Assembly (NCBI GenBank): GCA_965601475.1 | Contig: OZ271832.1 | Coordinates: 2,728,001-2,792,000, forward strand | Length of the DNA: 64,000 nucleotides | Reading direction: 5' to 3' | Origin: JAWPMT01 sp965601475 | Lineage (GTDB): Bacteria > Bacteroidota > Bacteroidia > Cytophagales > Cyclobacteriaceae | Part shown: positions 16,330 to 24,920 of the stretch, in pieces | Layout of the letters: every line of letters begins with the position of its first letter | How positions within the stretch are numbered: position 1 is the first letter of the stretch | Position numbers and translations under genes: made by a program | Notes under the pieces: generated by a model | The model's input: only the letters and a program-made list of their open reading frames with translations | Database searches by the model: none | Told to the model about the DNA's origin: nothing

Positions 16330-16940
16330 TGCACTTTCCTTAAAACAATCGTCGCCTCACATCTAATGTTTTCAAATCGCTGAAAACGAACATACTCCAC
16401 TTTCTCAAGGGCAGGATCATCCAGAAGCTCTTGTAGCAGCTGGTTTGTAAGAAGCAGCTCTTCCTGACCGTTGGGATAGCAGAACTTTCCGCCATCTTTC
16501 GGAACAATTACGTCCTCGAATCCGATGGCCGTGTTGGTGGTAAAATACAAAAGTCCGCCAACTTTCAGTACACGGCACAAGCCATGCCAGGCCGTTCGGA
16601 ATTGATCTGTGGTATTCAAAGAATGAAATACCCGGGTACACAAGACGGTTTGAAACGTCTCATCTTCCCAGGGCAAATCCATGGCATCTGCCAAGAGTAA
16701 TCTTGGTCCAACACCCATTTCTCCTTGGGGGAAAATTGATTTTAGCAGTGCCACATTCTTCGCGTCAATATCTACACCAGTAACTGGAAATTGGCGGTTG
16801 AGAAAATGAACAAGGTGCCGCCCTTCACCAAAACCAACATCCAGCAAAGGGCCTTTCTCGACATTGCCTTTCAAGAGCTGGTCCATTAGGAGCAAGTCCA
16901 TATCACCAAAGTAGTCGTTGATTTCTGTTATGGAAATCAT
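16326..16940 (-). CDS. Class I SAM-dependent methyltransferase
   Basis: The 204-residue protein has the methyltransferase_11-type core: motif I LLDVGFGEGRHLVHFL (about 34-49), acidic motif post-I VTGVDIDAKNV, motif II region LPWEDETFQTVLCTRVFHSL, and motif III LKVGGLLYFTT. The C-terminus contains conserved-looking VRFQRFENIRCEATIVLRK. The substrate is unknown. The gene overlaps the downstream lipoprotein gene by 4 bp. It is divergent from the LuxR-type regulator, with 98 bp between. Confidence 0.8.
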   Translation of the reverse strand: MISITEINDYFGDMDLLLMDQLLKGNVEKGPLLDVGFGEGRHLVHFLNRQFPVTGVDIDAKNVALLKSIFPQGEMGVGPRLLLADAMDLPWEDETFQTVLCTRVFHSLNTTDQFRTAWHGLCRVLKVGGLLYFTTNTAIGFEDVIVPKDGGKFCYPNGQEELLLTNQLLQELLDDPALEKVEYVRFQRFENIRCEATIVLRKVQ

Positions 16941-17038
16941 ATCGTCAATGTAGCGTTAGCGCAGTGCTATAAAGAAACAATGACTAAATTAGCCCCAAGA
17001 GCCGGAGAGAGGAAATCTGAACCAACCTGAGAACTGTT

Positions 17039-17704
17039 TTGATACACAGAAGGGAAATTAATGTCCTGATTGCAGATGACCATACCTTATTTCGAAAGGG
17101 CTTGGTCATGATGGTTTCAACCTTTGAATCGTGTAAAGTCATCGCGGATGTTTCCAATGGCAAAGAGGCGTTGGAGATTCTGAAAACCGAACCAATAGAT
17201 ATTGTCCTGCTAGACTTGGACATGCCAGGTCTCAATGGTTATGAAACGTCGAGAAAAATAATCGGGAGCTTTCCAAAGAGCCATGTCATTATCATTTCCA
17301 TGAATAGCTCACTGGAAGTGATCGCAGAGCTCATAGAGATCGGCGTACATAGCTACCTGCTCAAGGATGCCGAACCTTCAGAGGTCAAACGCGCTATCAA
17401 CTCCGTCATCAACAACGACTTCTATTACAATCAGGTGGTCTCCAAAGCCCTGCGCCAGAATTTCCAAAGGAGCCGGGTTTTTGATCATAAAGACGCTGAA
17501 CGGCCCAATCTTACCAAAAGGGAAGTAGAAATATTGCAGCTGATCTGCCAGGAATTGACGGTGAAGGAAATAAGTGACGAATTAAACCTTAGCGAGCAAA
17601 CTGTCCTTACCCACCGCAAACACCTAATGAAAAAGATTCAAGCCAAAAATGCTGTATCTCTTGTCCGGTTTGCTATTCAGAACCAACTGATCAGCTTTAT
17701 CTGA
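17039..17704 (+). CDS. NarL/LuxR-type response regulator
   Basis: This 221-residue regulator has a receiver domain (Asp13-Asp14 pocket, phosphoacceptor Asp59 in VLLDLDMPG, switch Ser in IIISMNSS, Lys in LLKDAE) and a LuxR-type helix-turn-helix at about 157-215 (LTKREVEILQLICQEL, EISDELNLSEQTVLTHRKHL). No partner kinase is adjacent, so it is an orphan in this window. No ATG precedes the receiver; the TTG at 17039 is the best start. It is followed directly by a hairpin with a T-run and further dyads. Confidence 0.88.
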   Translation: MIHRREINVLIADDHTLFRKGLVMMVSTFESCKVIADVSNGKEALEILKTEPIDIVLLDLDMPGLNGYETSRKIIGSFPKSHVIIISMNSSLEVIAELIEIGVHSYLLKDAEPSEVKRAINSVINNDFYYNQVVSKALRQNFQRSRVFDHKDAERPNLTKREVEILQLICQELTVKEISDELNLSEQTVLTHRKHLMKKIQAKNAVSLVRFAIQNQLISFI

Positions 17705-17706
17705 AC

Positions 17707-17746
17707 TACCCAAAAGTGGGTATTTTTTATACCCTATTTCGGGTAT
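17707..17746 (+). terminator. Terminator-like tandem hairpins with mutually exclusive pairings
   Basis: Segments TACCC (17707-17711), GGGTAT (17718-17723), ATACCC (17729-17734) and GGGTAT (17741-17746) alternate. Segments 1:2, 2:3 and 3:4 can each pair. The first hairpin is followed by TTTTTT and the last by TTTTC. This is probably the terminator of the LuxR-type regulator gene. The alternating design also resembles an attenuator or a cluster of binding sites. Confidence 0.5.
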
Positions 17747-17977
17747 TTTCTCTATCTACCTATTCTATAAGCCTCTGATTTTGAATTATTTGAGCATTTA
17801 GCCGGAAGGTTAAGCGTTCTACGCTCAAATATGATGACGTCGGAATTTCCTAATTTCATATTGTCATTCAAAAGAGAATGACTAGCTCTTAGGTTGATGG
17901 TAGTCCATCAAGGGCCGGTTCCGGAAGCACGATACTCACTATTTTTCCGGGGCCGGCCTAAATTTTTGGAAAGAAAA
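17747..17977. other. Structured non-coding stretch between convergent genes
   Basis: No convincing ORF was found here. Visible dyads are ATTTGAGC (17788-17795) with GCTCAAAT (17823-17830), an inner AGCGT/ACGCT hairpin just before 17828, and a long GC-rich stem (17911-17926 with 17945-17959). Together they suggest either an unrecognised RNA or a barrier between convergent transcripts. No match to a known RNA family was recognised. Confidence 0.35.
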
Positions 17978-17997
17978 AAAGGAGCCTAAGCTCCTTT
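17978..17997 (-). terminator. Intrinsic terminator of the marR-fadN-fadA operon
   Basis: AAAGGAGC (17978-17985), a 4-nt loop and GCTCCTTT (17990-17997) form a perfect 8-bp stem. On the minus strand it is followed by a run of T residues. It lies 23 bp after the fadA stop. Confidence 0.85.
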
Positions 17998-18020
17998 CGT
18001 TTTTTGTTGACAACAAGTTC

Positions 18021-19193
18021 TTAATTAAGCCTCTCGTAAATACCAGCAACTCCCTGGCCACCACCCACGCAGGCAGTCACCATTCCGTATTTGTTGTTTC
18101 GTCGCTTCATTTCGTTGAAAAGACTAATTGACAATTTTGCTCCCGTGCAACCCAGTGGATGACCCAGTGCAATAGCTCCTCCATTTACATTGAGAATATC
18201 AGTGTTGAGGTCCAGGCCTTTGATTACAGCCAATGACTGAGCAGCAAAAGCTTCATTCAGTTCAATCAATTCGATGTCCTCTTGTTTTAAACCCGCCTGC
18301 TTCAAAGCCTTTGGCACAGCATAAACCGGGCCTATACCCATGATTCGGGGATCTACGCCGGCAGTGGCGTAGCTTACCATTCTGGCAATCGGCTCGACGT
18401 TGTATTTTTTCACCATCTCTTCTGACATCACCATGACAAAAGCAGCCCCATCGGACGTGGGTGAAGAGTTGCCTGCGGTTACCTGGCCGCCGTTCTTAAA
18501 CGCGGGTCTCAATTTTGCCAGACCCTCCAGGTTCGTACCAGGACGTGGACATTCGTCTTGGTCGACGGTGAACTTCCTGGTTTTTCTTCTCCCATCCTCC
18601 AGGTACGTCTCTTCAACCTCAACCGGTACGATTTCGTCCTTGAATTTACCGGCCGCTATGGCCTCTACGGCTTTGCTGTGGGAATTCACCGCAAACTCAT
18701 CTGACTGATCTTTGGTGATGCCATAGTCATTGGCCAACTCCTCAGCCGTCAAACCCATACTCAAATAGTACTCCGGATGTTCTGAAGATATTTTGTAATT
18801 CAATGCAGGTTTATAACCCAGCATTGGTACCAGCGACATGGACTCTGTGCCTCCTGCGATTACACAGTCGGCTGTCCCAGCATGAACCCTCGCGCAGGCC
18901 AGATGAATGGCCTCCAATCCTGATCCGCAATACCTGTTGAGTATCATTCCGGGGACACCCACCGGCAAGGATAGCAATGAAATCATACGACCCATTTGCA
19001 GGCCCTGCTCCGCCTCCGGAACCGCATTTCCGACAATTAAGTCATCAACATCCTCCTTCTCGAAGCCATCAATGGAATCCACAAGGTGTGTAATCACATC
19101 TGCCGCCAGATCGTCCGGCCGATAGAATCGAAATCCACCCTTCTTTGCCCTTCCGACCGCTGATCGGTATCCTGCTACTATATATGCATCCAT
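18021..19193 (-). CDS. fadA: Acetyl-CoA acyltransferase (3-ketoacyl-CoA thiolase)
   Basis: This 390-residue thiolase has all catalytic residues: the acyl-accepting Cys89 in NRYCGSGLEA, His345 in GHPLGCTGAK and Cys375 in TACVGGGQG. It catalyses the last step of fatty-acid beta-oxidation, cleaving 3-ketoacyl-CoA with CoA to acetyl-CoA and a shortened acyl-CoA. It follows the fused dehydrogenase/hydratase gene by 25 bp and is last in an operon led by a MarR regulator. An 8-bp-stem terminator follows. A biosynthetic acetoacetyl-CoA thiolase is less likely, given the context. Confidence 0.93.
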   Translation of the reverse strand: MDAYIVAGYRSAVGRAKKGGFRFYRPDDLAADVITHLVDSIDGFEKEDVDDLIVGNAVPEAEQGLQMGRMISLLSLPVGVPGMILNRYCGSGLEAIHLACARVHAGTADCVIAGGTESMSLVPMLGYKPALNYKISSEHPEYYLSMGLTAEELANDYGITKDQSDEFAVNSHSKAVEAIAAGKFKDEIVPVEVEETYLEDGRRKTRKFTVDQDECPRPGTNLEGLAKLRPAFKNGGQVTAGNSSPTSDGAAFVMVMSEEMVKKYNVEPIARMVSYATAGVDPRIMGIGPVYAVPKALKQAGLKQEDIELIELNEAFAAQSLAVIKGLDLNTDILNVNGGAIALGHPLGCTGAKLSISLFNEMKRRNNKYGMVTACVGGGQGVAGIYERLN

Positions 19194-19218
19194 TCTAAAT
19201 ATTTTTAAATTTTTGAAA

Positions 19219-21618
19219 TCAATTTCTAAGTGGTTTGCCCTTGAAGAGGATACTCTGTATGCGCTCCAGGGTCTTTGGCTCTCCGCACAAGCTCAAAAAT
19301 GCCTCGCGTTCAAGATCCAAAAGATATTGTTCTGAAACCTCCGTAGGCTGAGAAAGGTCTCCACCATTCATAACCCAGGCAATCTTGTTTGCGATTTTAG
19401 CATCATGGTCGGAAGCATAGGCCGCAAATTGCATACCTGCTACCCCTGCCATCAACGTAGCAAGACCCGTCTTACCCTGTACTTTGATATCCGTACGCTC
19501 TACAGGTTGGGTATAACCTGAATCTGCAATTTCTATGACCTTGGCTTTAGCGTCGGCCAACAGCCTGGATCTGTTCAGTGTAATCTGATCCTTTGCCCTA
19601 AGAATTCTCATATCCCTGGCTTCTTCGGCTGACGTTGCCACCTTGGCCGTGGCAATATTCATGAAGTACTCCTGGATCGTATTGAGTTCAACATCTCCTT
19701 TTAAGAATTCGTCGGCGGCGCGTAGTGTGAATTCCTTGGTGCCTCCTCCTCCCGGGAGAAGACCTACACCCACCTCTACCAATCCAATGTAGGTTTCGGC
19801 ATGCGGTTGGATGGCGTCGCAATGCAAAGACAATTCACATCCGCCGCCAAGCGCCATACCCGCTGGAGCGGAGACTACTGGTACAGAAGAAAATCTTGCG
19901 CGTGTCATGGTATTTTGGAATTGGCGAATCATCAAGTCGATTTCGTCAAACTCCTGATCAACAGCATACATAAAGAGCATGGCAAGGTTGGCGCCTGCCG
20001 AAAAGTTTTGACCCTCATTGCCAATGACCAATCCTCGAAAATCCTTTTCCGCTGTATTGATGGCAGTATTGATTCCTTCGATCACTTCCGCACCTATGGA
20101 ATTCATTTTCGTGTGAAACTCAAGGCTAAGCACACCGTCTCCAACGTCGTATAACGTCGCCCCATCGTTGTTCCAAACCACGTTGCTCTTGAACGCATCG
20201 AGAATGATCAAGCCATCGGTACCTGGAACAAGCTTATAGGATTTACTTTGAAGGTCATAGTAGTATTTCTTCCCTTCTTCATACTTGTAGAACGACTTGT
20301 TACCTGCGTTCAGCATTTCTTCAACCCAAGGAGCAGCTTCAATACCTGCGGACTTCATTTGGTTGAAAATCTCTTCGGTACCCATGGCGTCCCATGTTGC
20401 AAAAGGTCCGAGCTCCCAGGCAAAGCCTGCGGATACAGCTTGATCTATTCGATACAGTTCATCAGCAATCTCAGGAATGCGATAAGTACAATATTTGAAC
20501 AAGTCGAAGAAAGTGGTTCTGTAAAAATCGCCCACTTCGCCATCAGATTTGATGACTATACGAAGGCGCTCTTTAAGGTCTTCAACATCCTTGGTCTTCT
20601 CCAGAACGTCAAGCTTCGACTTTTTCTTCGCTTCGTATTCAAAAGTCTTAAGGTTCAATTCCAGAATTGCCTTCTTGCCATTTTCATCAACAGTCTTCTT
20701 GTAGAATCCCTGTTTTGTCTTATCACCAAGCCATTTCCTTTCATGCAATTCTTTCACAATCTCTGGCAATTTGAAATTGTCGCGAGACTCATCTGCTGGT
20801 AAGCCGGCATATAGGTTGTTGGATACATTGACAGTAGTGTCGAGACCAACAAGGTCACTGGTTCTGAAAGTTGCTGATTTTGCTCGTCCGATCGCTGGAC
20901 CGGTAAGCTTATCCACTTCTCCGACTGTGAGATTGGTATTGCTAATGGCATGCATACCTGCCATCATAGAATACACGCCAATTCTATTGGCAATAAAGGC
21001 AGGCGTGTCTTTGCACAGCACCGTCTCTTTCCCTAAGTAAAGGTCCCCGTAGTGAAGGAAAAAATCTACGATTTCAGGTTTGGTCTTTTCCGTGGGGATC
21101 ACCTCCAACAACCTCAAATAGCGAGGCGGATTGAAGAAGTGTGTTCCACAAAAATGAGTCTGAAAATCCTCCGATCTCCCCTCGAGCATTAGATTGATGG
21201 GAATACCAGAAGTGTTGCTGGAGATCAAACTTCCAGGTGTCCTATGCTTTTCTACTTTATCAAATAGCGATTTTTTGATTTCGAGGTTTTCGACGATCGC
21301 TTCCAGGATCCAATCACAATCGCTGATCTTTGCTAAATCATCATCAAAATTTCCTGTAGAAACGAGCGAAGCTCTTTTCTTATGGTAAAGGGGTGATGGC
21401 TTGGACTTAATCGCCGTTTGCAAGGAATCGTTGACAATCCTGTTTCTAACCGCAGGACTTTCTAAAGTCAACCCCCTTTTTTCCTCCGACTCTGTCAGTG
21501 CTCTTGGTGGAATGTCAAGTAATAGAACATTGACACCAATATTGGCAAAGTGGCAGGCGATTCGGGATCCCATGATACCCGAACCCAACACAGCGACTTT
21601 CTTAATGGCTCGTTTCAT
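19219..21618 (-). CDS. fadN: Fused 3-hydroxyacyl-CoA dehydrogenase/enoyl-CoA hydratase (FadN type)
   Basis: The 799-residue protein has an N-terminal NAD-binding 3-hydroxyacyl-CoA dehydrogenase (KKVAVLGSGIMGSRIA at the start, SSNTSGIPI, and THFFNPPRYLRLLEVI with the catalytic His). A crotonase-type domain lies at about 480-690 (GNEGQNFSAGANL, AGMALGGGCELSLHCDA). Dehydrogenase-first order is that of Bacillus FadN rather than E. coli FadB. It performs two central steps of beta-oxidation. The ATG at 21618 is preferred over a TTG at 21633; either way the start overlaps the end of marR (17 bp from the ATG), so the genes are coupled. Confidence 0.9.
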   Translation of the reverse strand: MKRAIKKVAVLGSGIMGSRIACHFANIGVNVLLLDIPPRALTESEEKRGLTLESPAVRNRIVNDSLQTAIKSKPSPLYHKKRASLVSTGNFDDDLAKISDCDWILEAIVENLEIKKSLFDKVEKHRTPGSLISSNTSGIPINLMLEGRSEDFQTHFCGTHFFNPPRYLRLLEVIPTEKTKPEIVDFFLHYGDLYLGKETVLCKDTPAFIANRIGVYSMMAGMHAISNTNLTVGEVDKLTGPAIGRAKSATFRTSDLVGLDTTVNVSNNLYAGLPADESRDNFKLPEIVKELHERKWLGDKTKQGFYKKTVDENGKKAILELNLKTFEYEAKKKSKLDVLEKTKDVEDLKERLRIVIKSDGEVGDFYRTTFFDLFKYCTYRIPEIADELYRIDQAVSAGFAWELGPFATWDAMGTEEIFNQMKSAGIEAAPWVEEMLNAGNKSFYKYEEGKKYYYDLQSKSYKLVPGTDGLIILDAFKSNVVWNNDGATLYDVGDGVLSLEFHTKMNSIGAEVIEGINTAINTAEKDFRGLVIGNEGQNFSAGANLAMLFMYAVDQEFDEIDLMIRQFQNTMTRARFSSVPVVSAPAGMALGGGCELSLHCDAIQPHAETYIGLVEVGVGLLPGGGGTKEFTLRAADEFLKGDVELNTIQEYFMNIATAKVATSAEEARDMRILRAKDQITLNRSRLLADAKAKVIEIADSGYTQPVERTDIKVQGKTGLATLMAGVAGMQFAAYASDHDAKIANKIAWVMNGGDLSQPTEVSEQYLLDLEREAFLSLCGEPKTLERIQSILFKGKPLRN

Positions 21619-22075
21619 ATTGTAGTTCTTCAATAAATGTGTGCAAATGGTTTTTGTCGTCTATTAATGTATTAATGGCTTTGATCACCTCGAAAAAGAC
21701 ATCTAGTTTCTCTTCGGAAACCATACTCTTTACGCGGTTATTGAATTCCTTAACTGACCGTCTGGAGATTTCCCTTTTTTCCCGGCCAAGTTGAGTAAGG
21801 CAAATTCTAACAGATCTCCCATCCTCGGGATCCTTCTCCCGATAGATCCATTTCTTAGCCTCCATCGACTTCAACATCCTGGTGAGACTGCGGGCCTCCA
21901 GCCCCATGAGCGGAGCAATTTTTGTAGCAGGAGTTCCCCTATCGGCATCAATATTCAGCAGTACAAAACCGGTAGAAGCTGTGAGCTCGAATTTATCTCC
22001 GTACTGATTGTACATGCGAGATATCGCATGCCAGGTCGCTTTAATGTTGAAATCAACAGTCTCCTCTCTTTTCAT
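21602..22075 (-). CDS. MarR family transcriptional regulator of the fad operon
   Basis: This 157-residue winged-helix regulator contains TPATKIAPLMGLEARSLTRM (helix-turn-helix) and WIYREKDPEDGRSVRICLT (wing with the conserved Asp-x-R-S motif). It opens the operon with fadN and fadA, so it probably represses fatty-acid oxidation and may sense acyl-CoA. In-frame ATGs exist at 22117, 22081 and 22075. The first lies inside the palindromic operator upstream of a TATCTTTG -7 box, so 22075 (MKREETVDFN) or 22081 is right. Confidence 0.85.
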   Translation of the reverse strand: MKREETVDFNIKATWHAISRMYNQYGDKFELTASTGFVLLNIDADRGTPATKIAPLMGLEARSLTRMLKSMEAKKWIYREKDPEDGRSVRICLTQLGREKREISRRSVKEFNNRVKSMVSEEKLDVFFEVIKAINTLIDDKNHLHTFIEELQYETSH

Positions 22076-22092
22076 AGTCATTCGATATCGTC

Positions 22093-22100
22093 CAAAGATA
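22093..22100 (-). promoter_or_regulatory. -7 element (TATCTTTG) of the marR-fadN-fadA promoter
   Basis: It matches TANNTTTG exactly on the minus strand. It would start transcription near 22087, giving a leader of only about 5-15 nt before the marR ATG at 22081 or 22075. The 12-bp palindrome lies just upstream, between the -7 and -33 positions. Confidence 0.5.
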
Positions 22101-22104
22101 GTAA

Positions 22105-22128
22105 ATTTGTTATGCATGCATACTAAAT
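22105..22128. promoter_or_regulatory. Palindromic operator, probably for the MarR regulator
   Basis: The core TATGCATGCATA (22111-22122) is a perfect 12-bp palindrome, extended by ATTT and AAAT arms two bases out on each side. Length and placement, between marR and a divergent gene and within the marR promoter spacer, fit a MarR-dimer operator for autorepression. Confidence 0.6.
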
Positions 22129-22146
22129 TGTGGAGAGATTGAATTA

Positions 22147-22177
22147 TTGCATGAACTAGTCTGATAGTTTACTTTTG
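22147..22177 (+). promoter_or_regulatory. Bacteroidota-type promoter of the CxxC protein gene
   Basis: TTG (22147-22149), a 20-bp spacer and TACTTTTG (22170-22177) match the -33/-7 consensus exactly. The element overlaps the TTG codon at 22175, so translation probably starts further on, at TTG 22196. Confidence 0.5.
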
Positions 22178-22729
22178 TTTGAAACCATTGCTATTTTGGG
22201 AAGACCTATTCCGGAGTTGTTTTACTCATTCGAAACTCAAAAGCCATTTGATCACTGTATTGAGTGCAGTCGCAGACTAGAAGAGAACACACAATATGTC
22301 ATTGAAAAAGCTATTCGCAGCTATGAAGGCTACGGGGCAAAGGACGTGATATTTGATTATGCCATCTGTATGGACTGCGCCATGGAACTGCGATCATCCT
22401 TCTCAAAGGAATCCAGGCAGAAAATGGATGAATATTTCATGCAAAACCTTTCTGGTGTTGTGGGCCCGGGGCATCCGGAAGATGACTATCTCAATTCTTG
22501 CCTGATAAAGGGTATCCCGATTGAGCGACTCAGAGAATATCAAGTCTACGCACATTGCAAAGGTGGATTTCTATCGGAAGAGGTGAGCCCCTATCTCATC
22601 AGTAGCCACGCACAGGAAGAGGTAATGAATCTAATTTCCAATGCGACCAACGACCTGCTGAATGGGTTTTTCGATAAACACTTTTCCCCAGACCCTGAGC
22701 TTGTCCAGCCAAGGCCTGTGTTAATTTAA
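22175..22729 (+). CDS. Conserved protein with two CxxC motifs (putative zinc site)
   Basis: The protein is at most 184 residues. Two pairs of cysteines, CIEC (about 28-31) and CMDC (about 67-70), could bind a zinc ion. The rest is acidic and mixed alpha/beta, with no recognised domain. There is no ATG before the first CxxC. TTG 22175 gives the longest form, but a promoter -7 box overlaps it, so TTG 22196 (177 residues) is an attractive alternative. It is divergent from marR and may share its operator. Its last 9 bp overlap the convergent TPR gene. Confidence 0.6.
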   Translation: MFETIAILGRPIPELFYSFETQKPFDHCIECSRRLEENTQYVIEKAIRSYEGYGAKDVIFDYAICMDCAMELRSSFSKESRQKMDEYFMQNLSGVVGPGHPEDDYLNSCLIKGIPIERLREYQVYAHCKGGFLSEEVSPYLISSHAQEEVMNLISNATNDLLNGFFDKHFSPDPELVQPRPVLI

Positions 22730-24532
22730 CTGGTCGCCTCTCAACTTTCTGAATCGCTTGCGAGCGTCGGCGGCATACATGCTTCCAGGAAAGGTCTTTA
22801 GAAAATCACGGTAGTGATTTTTTGCAGTTTGCGTATCACCCAGGTGTTCTTCCAATATCAAAGCCTTGTGGAAAGCCGCATCATCAGCCAGTATATCATA
22901 ACCGTAGCGAGTGGAAATCAAATCCAAATAAGCAATGGCCTGCTCGTGCTCTCCTTTTCTCCTGTACACATTTGATAGAACCCAATAGCACTCATCTATT
23001 ATGCTATGACCTTCATTTTCATCTATCAACGCATTCAGTTTCTGAGTAGCAACCGAATCCTTGTTTTGAAAAATGAGTAATTCAATGGAGGCATATTCCT
23101 TCATTACCATGTCTGAAGTGTCAAGGATTGTATTGTTGTTGATGAGCAAGCTCAAAGCAATTGCATCATTGGCAATTTCACGCGTAGTCGCCTGCTTAAG
23201 AATATTCAGATGTCCAAGTGCCAGCGAAAAATAGCCGGTGTAATAATTCAGCTTCGCGTTGCGCAACTTAGCCGTATAAGCGACAGGTGAATCTTTGTTG
23301 GCTTTCTCTACTTGCGAATAGAGTAAGCTGGCTTCCCAAGGTTCATCAAGCAACAGATAAATGTCCCCAAGATCCAACTTGCACCTTGCCACCAGATCCG
23401 CTCCCAGGCGAGGAATAGCAATGACTTCATTGAGGATCTTAATTGCGATCTGTTTCTCGTCCAGATGGAAGGCATGCAACAGAGCTTTGTTGCGAAGGGC
23501 TTCCAATGTGATTTGATTGGGACCGAGTTCATCGTACAGTTTCTGGTAGTCGATAGTGAGTTCGCGAATCGCAACCACGTTGATGGGGTATTGACTTTTT
23601 ACGAGGCCCTCTTTGGACTGGATTAATTTCCTGCGAGCCCTGCCGTAGTTATAGGAATTCGAATATTGAGCTACCATATATTCAAATATCTCTATGGCAT
23701 CATTCCAGGACTTATTTTCCATGGCAACATCCCCAATTCTCATGGAATAGTCTCCAGGAGCACCTAACCGATTATCCAATGCCCGTGCCTGGACAAAGGC
23801 AGCATAGAAATTCTTTCGTTGCAGTTCAATCCATATCAGAAGTTCACTGTAAGTTGTTTCCTCAGGTTCCTTTTGTATCCTTCGGATGAGGGCCTGTTCC
23901 AAGAACGTTAGATCCTCATCTTCTGAAAACAGATTTTGGAAGATGTTCTTTATGTAATTAAGATTGTTAGGATTGGCCAAGGCGTATCGCAGGTACTCAT
24001 CCACCATTGACTGCTTGTCTCCGGTAATCCTGTGAACAGCTGCCATATCCAAAGCATAGGCAGCAGGTCTTCCATTCAAATTGCGTGCCGTTTCCAGGAA
24101 GTCTATTGCGTATTGATACAACTCCTTGTTCACAAAAGATTGGGCGAGAAAATTCAATTGATATTGATTGCTACCTACCTCCCGAAGAAGTCCTTCGAAT
24201 TCGGTCTTTTGTTTCGACGTTTCATCGGTGAGCGCATACAAGTAGATGAGATCAACACGAAACTGGTAGTTGGAAGGTAGCATTTTTATGGCCTTCCTCA
24301 CATAGGCAGCAGCTTCAGGGAATTGCTTGCCCGTGACTAACAGGTTAAAGTAATTGGCGTGAATGGACGGAATTGCACGCTTGTCTTTTGCTAACTTCTC
24401 GTACAGTGTGCCAGCTTTCTCATAATCAGCTTGCTGGTAGTATTCGTTGGCCAGTTTTATATTATCCTGCAACTGGCCCGAGACGTTCATTGCTATTGTA
24501 AATGCGAAAGCAGCTAGTAAGAATCTGATCAT
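22721..24532 (-). CDS. Exported tetratricopeptide-repeat protein
   Basis: The 603-residue protein has a signal peptide (MIRFLLAAFAFTIAMNVSGQ) followed by TPR-type helical pairs along most of its length, for example ANEYYQQADYEKAGTLYEKL near the start and YWVLSNVYRRKGEHEQAIAY near the end. It is probably periplasmic or outer-membrane associated and acts as a protein-protein scaffold. ATG 24532 is preferred over an upstream GTG (24544) because it gives a standard signal peptide. Immediately upstream lies the AT-rich, DnaA-box-bearing stretch. Confidence 0.75.
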   Translation of the reverse strand: MIRFLLAAFAFTIAMNVSGQLQDNIKLANEYYQQADYEKAGTLYEKLAKDKRAIPSIHANYFNLLVTGKQFPEAAAYVRKAIKMLPSNYQFRVDLIYLYALTDETSKQKTEFEGLLREVGSNQYQLNFLAQSFVNKELYQYAIDFLETARNLNGRPAAYALDMAAVHRITGDKQSMVDEYLRYALANPNNLNYIKNIFQNLFSEDEDLTFLEQALIRRIQKEPEETTYSELLIWIELQRKNFYAAFVQARALDNRLGAPGDYSMRIGDVAMENKSWNDAIEIFEYMVAQYSNSYNYGRARRKLIQSKEGLVKSQYPINVVAIRELTIDYQKLYDELGPNQITLEALRNKALLHAFHLDEKQIAIKILNEVIAIPRLGADLVARCKLDLGDIYLLLDEPWEASLLYSQVEKANKDSPVAYTAKLRNAKLNYYTGYFSLALGHLNILKQATTREIANDAIALSLLINNNTILDTSDMVMKEYASIELLIFQNKDSVATQKLNALIDENEGHSIIDECYWVLSNVYRRKGEHEQAIAYLDLISTRYGYDILADDAAFHKALILEEHLGDTQTAKNHYRDFLKTFPGSMYAADARKRFRKLRGDQLN

Positions 24533-24920
24533 CGACTTTTCCACAGTATGTTATACTAGTATAGTATTATAAGGTTTATATAAATATATAGTTGTCATTA
24601 TTAGGTATGTGGATATGTGGGTAAAGAGGTAAATGATAATTTGGAATTGTCGATTGTTGATAGGGGATGATTATGTTGAAGGTTATGAACATAGTATTCT
24701 TGGGTTAAGTGACTGATAAGCATGGAATTGGCGAATGCATGGAGGCCTGTGCATAAAAGGGATGTGGAGAACAATCGTAGAGAATTATACACCGTGATTG
24801 GTGCACTGGATAGGGTCTTTTAGCATGGAATAACAAATAGGAATTGTCGGGAATGGCGTGAGTGATGGTGTGTTGGATAAGTGGAGGTTTTTGCATGGTT
24901 ATCAATGGGTTTTCAACAGC
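24533..24920. other. Candidate replication origin (AT-rich element plus DnaA-box-like cluster)
   Basis: No supported gene lies here. Bases 24546-24600 are very AT-rich, a possible unwinding element. Around it are DnaA-box-like 9-mers: TTTTCCACA (24537-24545), TGTGGATAT (24608-24616), TGTGGGTAA (24616-24624), TGTGCATAA (24748-24756, a perfect TTATNCACA in reverse), TGTGGAGAA (24763-24771) and TTATACACC (24785-24793). Base composition of the + strand shifts sharply at about 24600 (19 G to 1 C in 24601-24660). Two parS-type sites lie 4.5 kb to the right. Short minus frames in this stretch are products of the skew. Confidence 0.5.

Noticed and set aside
24601..24905. Two minus-strand frames of 63 and 66 codons in the candidate origin
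   Set aside because: The + strand is depleted of C here, so stop codons are rare on the minus strand by composition. The peptides show no domain, and they overlap each other and the DnaA-box cluster.
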